A stretch of 64,000 nucleotides of DNA from Progne subis subis (taxonomy: Eukaryota; Chordata; Aves; Passeriformes; Hirundinidae). The translations under genes and the position numbers were made by a program. Shown piece after piece: positions 10,821 through 22,869 of this stretch. The DNA lies in assembly GCA_022316685.1 (NCBI GenBank), contig JAKJHU010001662.1, forward strand, positions 1 to 64,000. The letters are read 5' to 3'. The notes below the pieces were generated by a model. It ran no database searches and had not been told where the DNA came from. It saw only the letters and a list, made by a program, of their open reading frames with translations. Every line of letters starts with the position of its first letter. The stretch's first letter is position 1.

Positions 10821-12690
10821 TTGGGAGAGATGCTGAAGCTCTGTCTCAGCTTTATCCCACCGAATGTCTGGACCCAGCAGCAGCCATGGGTGGGATCATC
10901 TCCTCCTCCCTCTCCCTGTGGCCGTAACTCACCCAACAGCAGCAATTGAATAATGTCCCTCATGGGGCAGTGAGTGCCAGAAAGGAACGTTGCTCCTTGG
11001 GAAAAACAATGTCCTTGGACTTGAGCAGAGCATTGAAATGGGCCCCTCGAGCACCTCAGCACCAGTGAAATCTCCTCTTACTGGACTCGGCCCAGGAGAT
11101 CTCCCAGAGCAGCTGCAGAGGAGTCGCTGTCAGGAGGAGGGATGTTTGTCAAAGTTTGATGTAGATCAAAACAAGCTCTGGCCCATTCCACATTTTTGTT
11201 TGTCATTGGGAAATAAACACAGGTGTCCCCATGTCAGAATGCCATCCCCCAGTTCCTGTGTGGTTTTGTCCCCTATTGAGCACGGGAGCTCTCCCAGCTG
11301 GACAGGTGTCAGGAATCCTTCCTGAGCTTGAACCTTGGAGAGGGTGAACAAGGAGGTTCCTTGCTGCAGGAGCAAGTTGGGTTTTGGAAACAGCCAGACC
11401 TGGAGAAGGCTCCTTCTACAACCCCTCAGCACCCGGCAATCCCACATCTTTATTTGTGTGACTGTCTTGTCAGGGCAGGGAGAGGGGAGAGAGGAGCCTC
11501 CTTTGGGCAGGGAGAGGAGGCAGAGAGACAGCAAAAGCAGGAGTGCCAAAGGGATCTGGGTAGATCTGGATCTAATGGCTGCATTAGGGATGCCATTCCT
11601 GAATCCAGTTTGGGAGAGTCATAGCTGTGTTGCTGTGTAACCTTTGAGGTATCTGATGGTGGGAGATGCTCAAGTTTGTCCTGTTTGCATCCCCAGTTCC
11701 TGCAGAGCTGGTGTTAAACAGCGCCAGGGGATGCTCCTGGGCACTGACTGGCATGGCTCAGGGTTCAGGTTTCCTCCATCAATCCCACTTCAGAGGTTCA
11801 GTCTGGTGGAAAGGTTTTAGTGGGTCAGGACACAATCCAGAGAATTGGAGGATGGTTTTATGTTGGTAATTCTGGGAATGGGTTTCTCAGGCAGGATGCT
11901 GCATACCAGGGATTTATGCCCTCCTTTCTTAGAAGAGTTTGTGTTCCTCGTGTTAGTGCAGTTCTACAGTTCCACAACTTCTACCATCCCGACTCCTTTC
12001 ATTCCCACTTCCTCAGCTTCCCAGTGTCCTTTCTGAGGGGGAAGAAAGGAACATCGATGGTGGCACCACTTGGCTGCCTCGGACTCCAGCTGGTCCTGGA
12101 GTTCCAGGGTGTCCGGCACAGCCGCTCTCAGTGGGGCTGGGACTTGGTTCAGGCCCCCACAGTCCTGTCAGTGGCCACTCCCCACTGGGCTCACGCTCTG
12201 CCCATGTGGGGCTGTTGGAGGCTCAGCGGCTCTGGCTGAGCACTCCCAGCTCTCCAGTTCCTGACTCATCCCAGGGATGGGGTCCCGCAGTCCCGGTCGG
12301 TGCCCTGTTGCCAACGGGGCCCTGTTTTGGGGTGGCCATGGGTACCTGCTGTTCCTCCAGCCTCAGCAGCCCCACAGCAGAAGGGTCCTCTGGAGCCCAG
12401 ACAAGGGATTCAGCTGTGAATTCCCTCTGCTGCCACAGCAGCTCTCCCAAAAGTCCTTTGGGCTCCCTGAAATACTGTCTCCTGAGGTGATCCATGCCAG
12501 GGAGTCCCGGGGCCTCTGGGCCAGTCCCAGTGGGTGTTTTTGCCATTCCCAGTCGTGGTCACTTCAGCTCCTGATGTGCTTAGGCCTGAGTGGCTGGCCT
12601 CAGCCAGAGCTGACTTACAAGATGAGCCCTGGGCATTATGTGACTAACATCAGTTTTATTTAGCTAGAAATAGATGACTGAGGTGCTCCT
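10821..12690. other. Intervening DNA with no recognised gene
   Basis: About 1.9 kb between the end of copy A and the LTR-like piece. Open frames up to about 139 codons run on both strands but have no recognisable domain. The inverted counterpart is 60770-62625. Confidence 0.4.
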
Positions 12691-13340
12691 GCCAGCTCTT
12701 TAACACCAAATCGGCTGCTTTAGAGACTTTCACATAATCTCACACAGTTATCTGCAAGAAATGTATTATTTTAAGAAACTTCCCAACTGACATGAATAGG
12801 AGCTGTAGGATATTTTAGGGGAAACCCTCCAAGCCAAGGACTGGGATCTGGCACAGTCCTGGACCTTCTTAGTCAGGAAAAGTGCCATGAGATCGAGGAG
12901 TTTATGTGCTAAAAATACGATCAAGTCACTTTGACTTGCTAATTTGGGCCTATAAAACTGCACCCACTTCCAGAACAAATTCAGAGACCTCATCTACAGG
13001 TGGATTCACCACATAGGATTTTCTCAATTGCTTGGAAAGGTTCTCCAGGTCCTTGCTGTGAAACAGGGCTCCCCAGCGACTGCAGACTCTGGATGATGGT
13101 GGAGTATTTAGGCAATTGGTGATGGATCTTTCTCAATCCCTACCCTTTCTCTCCTGTAATAATGATTAGTGTGTTACCTTGCATCTTTTTGCTTGTTGCT
13201 AAAGCCAAGCACATAGTTTTACTGAATGTATCATTTTACTTTTGTGTTGCCTTAATACTCACAGTAGAATAAGACCATTCTTTCTATCAGTTTCTGTGTT
13301 CTTTAAATCTCCCCCATCAGTTGACAGAACAGGTATTGGA
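12690..13340 (+). mobile_element. Probable retroviral LTR, plus strand
   Basis: AT-rich, with a CCTATAAAACTG TATA-like box near 12949 followed by a pyrimidine-rich TCAATCCCTACCCTTTCTCT stretch. No internal retroviral genes lie beside it, so it would be a solo LTR. No terminal repeats were defined. The inverted counterpart is 60110-60745. Confidence 0.45.
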
Positions 13341-13449
13341 GCCTGATGAAAGCAAGGCTCTGCTGTGATCTAGCTGGGCCTCATGGAATGCAGATGGCCG
13401 CTGTCAGTCGATGGAACTCCTGGAAGCAAGGCTCAGATGTGGAAAAAGC

Positions 13450-13605
13450 TTGTGCACCATGGAACCCAAGAGACCCTGATGGAACCAAGGCTGCAGTGAG
13501 TCACAGAGGGACCCCATGGAAGCCAGGAGAGCATTGTGAGGCTGTGGAACAATATGGCACCAAGGTTCCACTGGGACTGGACAGAACCCCATGGAAGTGA
13601 ATGTC
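13450..13605. repeat. Degenerate 37-bp tandem repeat
   Basis: CCATGGAAGCCAGGA-like phrases recur near 13513, 13550 and 13587, a period of about 37 bp, with weaker units upstream. Unit and period resemble the array at 49740-50165. The inverted copy lies at 59845-60005. Confidence 0.6.
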
Positions 13606-13966
13606 CCAAACGGGCCAAGAGACACTTCTGAGACAAAGTCCAAGAAGCGGGGATTTGCTTTATTCAGCAGACCGGGTGCATGAAGATATCTCCTCCCAAC
13701 AGCACACACACAGGCACACAGCAGATGACAATATATGGTTACACTTTATGCATATTCATAGTTTTCCTTAGGAAATGTGTGGTTATGTAAACTGCATCTT
13801 AGAACTCGTTACTATCATTAGCATAGGTGAGGCGCAGGCACAGCACCCTGGTGGTGGCACTGAGGAAGGCTCCATGTCATCCTCAGTAGTCCCCTGATGA
13901 AAGATGGACGTCTTCATCGCCGTGCCCTTTTCACCTTTCTCCTCTAGGCATGCACAGTCTCTTGTT
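13606..13966 (-). mobile_element. Probable solo LTR, minus strand
   Basis: Read on the minus strand it has a TGCATAAAGTG TATA-like box, an AATAAA signal (13659-13664) and a U5-like CTTGACTTTGTCTCAGAAGT stretch. That is the U3-R-U5 order of an LTR. No viral genes adjoin it. The inverted copy is at 59473-59830. Confidence 0.6.
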
Positions 13967-14099
13967 TACCATTTCAGCAACTTCCTCACTGGTTTTGGCA
14001 AGCTCTGTCCTTCATTTCTGCAAGTTTTGTTCCCTATTTCTTGACAAGTTTTATCACGTGTCTTAAGCTTGTGGTTAACATTTGTTAGCTTCCATGTGT

Positions 14100-14600
14100 A
14101 TCTTATCCTTGCCAAAGTATGCCCAGACACAGTGCTTCTAATCCTTTCACAGCCAAGGACAGGAGAACCACTCCCAGACACTGGAATTGCTGCAGGTGCA
14201 CCCACCTTTGCAGACAATGAGGCTCCAATCTCACTTGGAGAAGGCCCAGCTTTTACACTGTTAAACAAACAATCTGACATCACTCCTAGTGTGGGAACAT
14301 CTGGTATCATTCTCCACTTGGTTTGTCCCAAAGCCTGGCCAGGGCTCAAGGAGGAACCAAGGGAGTTGACTTTGATCCTACAGCTCCAAACAAAGCCAGA
14401 TGGGGCCTTGTCCAGATTCTAAATACAGAAAGGTAAATGCATGTTTCACCAATGAACACATACCGAGATCATATTGCTAACAATGCTTTGTTAATGAGCA
14501 GATGGGAATATAACATTTGGTTGGAAGGTTCATCTAGAGGTCAGCTTTGCATCAGGGCCTGGTGTTCAGGCCTCAGCCAGGACCTTGTGTTCCGACCTCG
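14100..14600. repeat. Paired direct repeat, unit 1
   Basis: Shares a chain of phrases with 15490-15985: GAATTGCTGCAGGTGC, AAAGCCTGGCCAGGGC, AAGGAGGAACCAAGGGAG, ACAGAAAGGT and GTTCAGGCCTCA. They are colinear and about 1.39 kb apart. Identity looks like roughly three quarters. They could be LTRs of a short non-autonomous element, but no TG...CA ends or primer site were found. Confidence 0.7.
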
Positions 14601-15489
14601 GTACTTCAGATAGAGCTTTGACCTACAGATGAACGACAACCTTCATAACATTTCTTTAAAAACCAGAGCCTTAGATTTAGGTATTAGCATCAAGGCTGCC
14701 CTAGGTTACAATGTAAGATGTGCCCAAAGTATGTATTCTATCACCATCTACATGAAATGTTGAATCTAAGTTGCGCACTGTTTCCCTTTGCCCCCTGCCT
14801 CCAGAATATCTTCTGTTAATGGCCCATCAATGCCTTCCTGATAGATAACTCCCTCCAGGAGCTATCTCTGTTTGATGGGCAAACAAGGACCTATTACAAG
14901 ACTGATAAAATGATATCAGCCCATTGTGAGATGCTGTGCCCAGGGGGAGGAGCCAAGCATTCCCACCTGGATAGAATCTGGGATTTGGGACAGCACAGGC
15001 AGCCTTACCCACTGGATTCCCAGAGGACAAGAGCTACCAGACCTTTCTGGGGATCACTGCTTCAACCAGACCACTTCATCTGGACTTCTACCACTACCAC
15101 AGGGAATCAGGTTGTATTCTGACTCTGACAGTGATCTTTTGTACCATTGCATGTGTTTTATTTTATTTTATTTTACCTTTTTTATCCTCTCCTATTAAAT
15201 TGTTGGGTTTTTTTTCTGGCTTGGAGTCTCTCGCTGGTTTTCCCTTCAAGCCAGCACAAAGGCACTGCCTGTAGTTCTACAATTACATGACCTTCATTTT
15301 CATTACTCCAAGCTATAATTTGTGTTCCTTTTAAAAGATGCCTACTTAGTGGCTATTCTCCGTTCTTTATCAAATCCCCCTTTTTTTTCTTGAGACTGTA
15401 TCTCTTCTTTGACAAGTCTCAGTACTGCACTTCCAACCATCACTACCAAAGATTGCCTGCAGGGATTGAGAAAGATCCATCACCAGTCC
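14601..15489. other. DNA between the paired direct repeats
   Basis: AT-rich and non-coding. It includes a TTTTA microsatellite near 15155-15175 and a T-run near 15208. No retroviral gene is visible. The counterpart is 57960-58870. Confidence 0.4.
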
Positions 15490-15985
15490 CCTCAGACTTT
15501 CCCATCACCCACATGCACACATCAGCTGGGGGAAGCTGTCCCAGCCAAGGACTGCAGAGCCACTCCGGACACTGGGAATTGCTGCAGGTGCCTCCAGCCA
15601 CAGGTGAGGCTCCAACCTGGCTGGGAGAGGGCCCAGCTCTGATAGTGCTGAATAAACAACTGACAGCACTTCTAGGGCAGGAACAGCTGGTTTCATCCTC
15701 TTGGGTCCCTCCCAAAGCCTGGCCAGGGCCCAAGGAGGAACCAAGGGAGGTGACTTTGACCATCCAGCCCCAAACAAGGCCAGATGTCAGATTTCATGGC
15801 CTTGTCTGGCTTCTAAACACAGAAAGGTCAATACATGTCTCACTAATGAGTGGATACATCTATCACACTGCTAATGACCATGCATATTTCACTAATGAGC
15901 AGATACAAAGATAACCTTTGGTTGAAGGTTGATGCAGAGGTCACCTTTGGCTCAGGGCCTGCTGTTCAGGCCTCACTCAGGCCTC
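15490..15985. repeat. Paired direct repeat, unit 2
   Basis: Partner of 14100-14600. It carries an AATAAA near 15651 inside the unit and ends against a CR1 fragment. The inverted copies of the pair lie at 57480-57960 and 58870-59330. Confidence 0.7.
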
Positions 15986-16110
15986 TTGTCCAGGCCTGGC
16001 ATGAGCAGGGACATCTTTCACCACATCAGGTTGTTCAGAGCCCTGTCCCAGCTGGACTTGAATGTTTCCAGGGATGGGGCATTGACCACCTGCAGCCCCC
16101 CACATCCCCC
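15986..16110 (-). mobile_element. CR1 LINE fragment
   Basis: Reverse of a CR1 3' region: GCATGAGCAGGGACATC, CCAGCTGGACTTGAATG and TTCCAGGGATGGGGCATTGA. The inverted copy is at 57345-57460. Confidence 0.7.
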
Positions 16111-16764
16111 CTGGCCATGGAACCTGGCTGCAGAAATGGGTCCTTGGGGCGCTTTCCAAGGAACTTGAAGGGATGAGGGATCCAAAGCCAGCAGTGGGGT
16201 CAGTGCAGTGTCCATGGCCACAGCCCCTTGCAATGGCCCAGGGCAGGTTGGGATGATGATCCACCCTCACTCCTGGCCCAGGGCAGGGCTGCAGTGCTCT
16301 TGGTGGCACCTTGGGCTTGGCCCACACTTGAGGAGGGTTTCTTTTTCACTGGGGAAACTCAGGAGTTTTAGATTGCTTAAAAAGAATGAAGAAAATCCTT
16401 CTTTGGCTAAGTGCAGCCAGGTCTCCAAGGAAAGCAGGTCCCAGGTGAGTGAGAAGAGATGGGATGTGGTTTGGGAATGTGGAGCAAGGTTGTCCACACT
16501 GGGTCAGACCTCAAGGCACAGCTTCTCTGAGCAGGCCAGACCTCCTTGGGAGACCCTGGATCAGTATCAACCACAGAATGCTGCAATCACCTCTTGTGTA
16601 ATGAGAACAGAAATTAAATACACCTTTTAAAACAGAACTACATATTACTTAGAAGCTCTTTGAAATATTTCTCCATAACTGCAGCAGGAAAACTTCCTAA
16701 TGAACTGCTCTAGACCAGAGGGAACTAAAGGCAGAGCCATGGTTTGTCAGGATTTGGTTGATCC

Positions 16765-17530
16765 TGATGAGTCCCATGGTGCATTCGGTGCTGAGCCCTG
16801 GAACCTCAGGGCTGAGAGGAGATTGCAAAAACCTTTCCAGGAGTAGAAGTCAGAAGAAAACCCCAAAGTATCTCAATGCATCAATGGTCCCACTGAGGTC
16901 CATCCCCAACACAGGCTCTTCATGGAGTCCATGAAGGAGAGAATTGGAGGCCAGAATTGCACAAAAACCTCTCAGAGACTCAATAGCAAAAAGAAGTATT
17001 TAAATTAATCCTGAGTACCTTGAAGCATTAATGAGCCCCACTGAGTTTTGTTACTAGCCAAGAATCTCAGGGGACTAATTAAAGCAGATAATTGGGGCCA
17101 TGATTGCACAAACCTCTCAGACTCTTTTTTGACACAGTTTTGTGCCAAAAAGTTCTCCAATACCTTGACTACCCTGAAGCATTAATGAGCCCCACTGTTT
17201 TACTGACAAAGAATCCTAAGGGACTTATTATAGTAGATAATTGGGCCATGATAGCAGAGTCTCTCACAGAGTCAGGTTTAAAAGGGAAATACCAAGTACC
17301 TTTAAAAACCTGAAGTTCCTTAAAGTATTGATGAGCCCCACTGAGTGTCATTACCCACAAAGCCTCTCAAGGGACTAATTACAGCAGATAATTGGAGGCC
17401 ATGATTGTACAAACCTCTCAGAGACTGCAAGGCAAAAGCAAAACCAAAGTCCTTTGAAAAACCTGCAGTCCCTGGGAGCATTCAGGAGCCCCCAGGGCCA
17501 TTGCTGACCAAGGCTCCCCAGGGACTCCTT
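16765..17530. repeat. Tandem array of about 150-bp units, copy B
   Basis: Same array as 4010-4790. GAGCCCCACTG-type phrases recur near 16765, 16882, 17029, 17180, 17330 and 17478. Phase and order match copy A, so the array was in place before duplication. Confidence 0.85.
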
Positions 17531-18885
17531 CCAGCACATCCTTGAGGCCACTGGGATGTGAGGGGGATGCTGAGGGCAGCACAAGGGGCTGACAGTGCCC
17601 AGCCTTGCTGGGGCTGTGCCAGGAGGCCCCAGGGCCTCAGGACAAGGTGTCTCCTCACAGCCCTTGGTGGCACAGAGGCTGCTGTGCCCCAGGACACCAG
17701 GACTTGGCTTCTCTTTGTCCCCACCTGTCATCACTGCCTCCAGTTCTCTGCTCTGCCTGGGGCCTGGGGACACTTTCTCTGTCCTGTCCCTCAGTGGGAC
17801 CCATTAAAACTTCAAGAAACTTTGGAGTTGGATTCTGACTTGGATTCTGAGATTTCTTCAGCTCCCTCTCAGGGACTGATGTTCAGGGCCTCAGCACAAA
17901 GCCCAAGAGGGTCATTAAAGTCCTTGTGCTGTGTCTGTGCTGCTGAGCTGGGCTGGGCTCCTGGCACAGAGGAAGCTCCTGGAAGCCAAGAAAGCTTCAA
18001 AAACACATCTCTCTTGATGAGCAACTCTTCTCCCAGCCCAGCAGGGCTGGGGCACTGCCTGCAGCCACCCCGGGCACAGCACACAGGCACAGAGAGCTTC
18101 AATCACTCAGGGCTGGGAAGGAGCTGAGAAGTGACTGGGAGAATCACTCCCAGCCCTTGCACAGGAACCTCTGGCTGCAGGACAAGGCAGCTGCAGCTCC
18201 TGCAGGGATCTCCTAAAGCTGCAACATCCCAATGCCTACAGACTCTGTGAGTACATTCTCTGATTATCTCTTGTGGAGCAGCAGCCAGGGGTGCCCAGGG
18301 CTGTCCTGCAGAGCAGGGTCCTGCAGCCCAGGGCGCTGTGCTGGGCCAGGGACTCTGCTGCCTGCCAGGGACAGCTCTCAGCCAGCCCTGGGAGCTGCTC
18401 ACAGCGCTGGGGAGAAGCTGTGGGGGAAGGAGCCGCCCTGAGCAGGGCAGGTGCTGCTGCTGAGAGGTGCTGTGGGGCAGGGCTGCTCCCAGCTCCAGAC
18501 CAGCCTGGGCACAGCTCCGGAGGACACTTGCCAAAAGAAGGTAAGCCTGGGATTGCTGTAAAGATCAGGAGCTTTCCTGAGAGTGTTTCTCTTTCCTGCT
18601 TGGAGGGGGTGGGAAGGCTCAGGTGGTGATAAAAGAATTTTGCTTTTTATACATTTTTCATATATGCATAGCTCTGTTAACTACTATTATATTGTTATAA
18701 TCTATAATCCTTAATTAACTCTATTCAACTGCTATTACTGATATTTATATCAGTGTTATCCTTGATTAACTCTAGTGCATTACTCTCTTTCTTTAGATTT
18801 TAGAACAATAAGCAGACCTTCTAAATACATTCCAGAAATACTGTATAGTTTTACTATCAGGAAGAAAACCTGCAAGAAGCATTTG

Positions 18886-18912
18886 TTTTTTAACCAGAGT
18901 GTGAGCAGTCAT

Positions 18913-18958
<46 letters not shown>

Positions 18959-18964
18959 GAGGCA
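18886..18964. other. Copy-B-specific insertion with a 40-A run
   Basis: Copies A and the right arm read through AAGAAG..CATTTTGTTTTCAAAGAAG here. B instead has about 70 bases containing CCAGAGTGTGAGCAGTC and 40 consecutive A at 18917-18956. An A-tailed insertion suggests a small retroposed fragment, but no target duplication was defined. Confidence 0.7.
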
Positions 18965-19254
18965 AAGAAGACCTTTGAAGGCTTCTTGGAAGAAATGGTC
19001 CTCCTCCAACGGGTTTACCCAGGGGTGTGTAACTGGGCAACTGAATCCTATTGGAGGTCCCTGGTAAATATCCTAATTAATCAACATTAATACATTTTAA
19101 AATCAGATCCTGGGTATGCCCCATCCCCACTGGGACACCTGGAAGCTTCAATTAAGGTCTGGTTTTTACTTTTCTGACCTAATGATGTTACAAGGCAGTT
19201 TTTTTCTCTTTTGATTACAGGCAACAGGAGGATGAGAGAAGCAAAATAGGAATT

Positions 19255-19345
19255 GAAATCACAGAATCACAGAACATTCTGAGTTGAAAGGGACACACGG
19301 GATCATCAAAGTCATGTTTGAACATTTACAGAGACTCCAGAACTG
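19255..19345 (-). mobile_element. CR1 3' tail, copy B
   Basis: Same tail as at 6440-6530, including the GAAATCACAGAATCACAGAA reversed terminus. Confidence 0.75.
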
Positions 19346-20841
19346 TAACTTTGGGTGGTCAGTCTCTCTGCTGGGAGGCTCCTAAAGGGCCTTCAGCCAC
19401 TCCTCAGCCCTGGACAGCTCCAGCATCACCTTTGCAGGGCCCAGCAGGGCTCTCCTGAGCTGCCCTTGCCCCTGCAGACAGAGCCTGCCCCAGGCAGGGC
19501 CCTGCAGACAGGCAGGTTTCTGTAGGGCCGGGCCCAGGGCACAGAGGGTGGGATGGGCTCTGTGAGCGCTGGCAGGGACAAGGCTCCTCTCAGCAGGGAA
19601 ATGTCCAGGCACAGGGAGATGCTCAGGGAAGGAGAGGGGGCTGAACAGAGCAGTGCTGGGGGCAGGAGGGCACTGTTGGTGTGTGGGAGGTGCCGTGCAC
19701 AGCTGGCTATGGGAACACTGTCCTGAGTGCCCGGCTGTCTGTGCCCTGCCCTCCCAGGCACAGCACCACAACATCTTCTCTTCTTTCTGCCCTCCCCTGA
19801 TCTTGTCACTGTCATCTGGTGCTCTCAGGGAGGCTCTGCATTTGCAGCAGCTGAGTCAGGCACTGCCCTTGGGATTGCTGCCAGGCAGCTGTGTCCATGG
19901 GAATGGGGTGTCCAAGCTTGCCTGTCACCTGTGGGGCTGTGGGCAAAGCATCCATGGGAAAGGGGAATGAGCTGAGCCCTCCCTGAGATCCCATCATGGG
20001 CACACCCAGGGATCTCCTTGCTGTGTCCTTCCAAGCTCTGAGCTGCCCTCCTGGCTGCAAATCTGTGCCACAGCCTCTGGGAGTTCCCTGAATGTCCCAT
20101 GGGGAAGTGCAGAGATGCCAGAGCTGAGGAAATGCTGTTGGGTTTGCCAAGGGAGCCGTGAGTGTCCTTGGCAGAAGGGGGTGCTGAGCCCTTGCCAGAG
20201 ACCTTTGGAGAGGCTGAGACATTCAGGGATCCCTCTGCTCTGGGCAGGGTCTGGTTTATCCCAGGGTGACATGGGAGTGTGACTGTGCTCTGATTGCAGC
20301 CAAAGGTGCAAACCCAGGGCAGTTGGGAACAACCATCCAGCCCCTCACCTTCCCTAAGCCACAGGGAATCCTTTGCCTCTCACACTCTCAGTGGCAAACT
20401 CTGAGTGCAGCAGAAATGCTGGGGAATTCTGACCTCAGAGAACAGGAATAATGTGTGGCAGGAAAATAATGGCTGAAATTCCTTCCTGCTCTCCATCCTT
20501 TGGAGTGAAGATAAAAAGCCTGTCTGCATTAGGAGTGATTCCACTGACAAATCCTGAATATCCATCCTTGTCCCTCTGCCACATGGCCACAAACCCAGGG
20601 CAGCAGGGCAGGGATGGCTCCTGGAGAGCCCCCACACACAGGCCTGGCTGCTCCTGCACACTCAGACAGCACAACTGGAGCTCAGGCAGGGACCTGGGTG
20701 AAGGTTTTCCCAGAGCAGGAACAGGTGGGTGGAGTCACAGCAGGACAGTCTGCAGGGAATGGCCCAGGTTTGGCTCAAAGCAGCCTCTGCTGACTTGTCA
20801 CTGTCCTTTATCCATGAACAGGTCCCCATGGGCAGCACAAA

Positions 20842-21766
20842 ATGTCCAACAGCAGCTCCATCAGCCACTTCCTCCTGCTGGCCTGGCAGACACGCGGCAG
20901 CTGCAGCTCCTGCACTTCTGCCTCTTCCTGGGCATCTCCCTGGCTGCCCTCCTGGCCAACGGCCTCATCATCAGCGCCAGCCTGCGGCCACCTCCTGCAC
21001 ACGCCCATGTTCTTCTTCCTGCTCAACCTGGCCCTCACCGACCTGGGCTCCATCCTCACCACTGTCCCCAAAGCCATGCACAATTCCCTCTGGGACACCA
21101 GGAACATCTCCTACACAGGATGTGCTGCACAGCTTTTTCTTTCTGTTCTTTATGTCAGCAGAGTTTTATCTCCTGACCGTCATGAGCTATGACCGCTACG
21201 TGTCCATCTGCAAACCCCTGCACTACGGGACCCTCCTGGGCAGCAGAGCTTGTGCCCACATGGCAGCAGCTGCCTGGGCCAGTGCCTTTCTCAATGCTCT
21301 CATGCAAACAGCCAATACATTTTCCCTGCCCCTGTGCCATGGCAATGCCCTGGGCCAGTTCTTCTGTGAAATCCCCCCAATCCTCAAACTCTCCTGCTCC
21401 AAATCCCACCTCAGGGAACTTGGGCTTCTTGTATTTTCCATCTCTTTAGCATTTGGTTGTTTTGTGTTCATTGTTTTCTCCTATGTGCAGATCTTCAGGC
21501 TGTGCTGAGGATCCCCTCTGAGCAGGGACAGCACAAAGCCTTTTCCACCTGCCTCCCTCACCTGGCTGTGGTCTCCCTGTTCATCACCTGGCTTTTTTGC
21601 CTACCTGAAGCCCCCCTCCATCTCCTCCCAGTCCCTGGATCTGGCCCTGTCAGTTCTGTACTCAGTGGTGCCTCCAGCCCTGAACCCCCTCATCTACAGC
21701 CTGAGGAACCAGGAGCTCAAGGCTGCAGTGTGGAGACTGATGACTGTGTGGTTTAAAAAACATTAA
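20842..21766 (+). pseudogene. Olfactory receptor group 14-like pseudogene, copy B
   Basis: The ATG at 20842 gives the same MSNSSSISHF start as copy A. One base is lost near 20881 and two near 20978, so the frame is changed across TM1 and then restored at ACGHLLHTPMFF. A further base is lost in the T-rich stretch near 21130, shifting the frame and leading to a stop just past 21190. The MSYDRYVSICKP box, the KAFSTC box and the NPLIYSLRN motif all survive in other frames. Another base is missing near 21499 and the start of TM6 is altered near 21590. The stop that would end the family frame is TAA at 21764-21766. It is non-functional, by lesions different from those in copy A. Confidence 0.92.
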
Positions 21767-22544
21767 ACTGCTGGCCAATTTCTGCAAATCACTTGTAATA
21801 AAAGTCATCTTTGATACTTCTTGTTGGTTTCATTTTGGAGGTTCTTTTTCTTTGTTTTACTCCTTTAATCTTCTCCACAAATATATGTCACTGTTTGTGC
21901 CATTTCTCATTTTGTTTCTCTCCACCTTCCCTGTGGCCACAGACTGTGCCCATGAGGGGCTGCTCTGTTGGTGACTTTAAAGGAACTAAGGGATCTCTCA
22001 GCCAAGTTTTCTGCAGAGATCCCTGTTTTGTTCCCTCCTCTGGAGCTGGAGCAGCAATGTCTGTGTGCAGAGCTGGGGGCAGATCACTGCTGGCACAGCA
22101 GCTGTGCCCAGGAGCAGCAGCACACAAAGACCTTCCTGGTGCTGTGCCCTGGGCCAGGAGGGATTGTGCCACCAGAGCTGAGCCTAAATTTCTTCTCCCA
22201 GGCAGCTTTAGGGCACAGAACATGGAGAAGGCGAGCTGATTCTCAGCTTTCTGCAGTCCTCCAGAAGGATCCTGTGTGTGAAGCAGTCTGGGAGAGGGTT
22301 TATGTGTGAGGGGAGGGGAATTCAGAGCTCTTTTCTCCCCTGTGGGCTGAGGGTCTGCATTTCCAATGGCCCTGCGCTGCCAAAGGGGCCTTTTTCACTC
22401 AGCTGAGAACAGTTCTGCTGAAAGCCTGTCCTAAACCTGCTTTTCCTGCAAATGTGCCCAATGAGTCCTCATTTTTTTGCAGACCCAGGTCTTTTGTGCC
22501 TGCAGGTGTGAGAACTGAAAGATGGAACAGCTCTGCTGGGGGGA

Positions 22545-22775
22545 AGTCTTTTTCTTGTTTGTTTTTCTTTTGGGGTTCTGTTTGGGTTTTTTTGGTTGGT
22601 TTCGTTTATTTTCCTGTTCTTTTGTTTTGATTGGTTTTGTTGATGTGGAGGAGAGCTCTTTTATTTTAGGTTGTGGGATTGTGGGGTTTCGTGGGTTTTT
22701 CCTTTTTTTTTTTTTTTTTTGGTTTCGGTTTTTTTTTGGTGGTGGGAGTTTTTGGTTTTGATGGGGGGTTTGTTT

Positions 22776-22814
<39 letters not shown>

Positions 22815-22835
22815 TCTTTTTGGTTTTCTTATTTA
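22545..22835. repeat. T-rich low-complexity tract, copy B
   Basis: Counterpart of 9740-10030, with a nearly pure T-run of over 40 bases near 22770-22813. Confidence 0.8.
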
Positions 22836-22869
22836 ACCTCCCTGTCAGCCTGGGCAGAGCTCTGTAACT

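Larger units (their letters stand above)
9359..22115 (+). repeat. Left arm of a large inverted repeat (about 12.7 kb)
   Basis: The reverse complement of 51365-64000 matches this interval from end to end. Anchors are: window end 64000 with 9359; the start of the LTR-like piece near 13320 with 60115; the B-start phrase near 16197 with 57245; and the receptor ATG at 20842 with 52652. The left-plus-right coordinate sum drifts only from about 73359 to 73480, so indels are few. The repeat may continue beyond the window. Confidence 0.92.
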
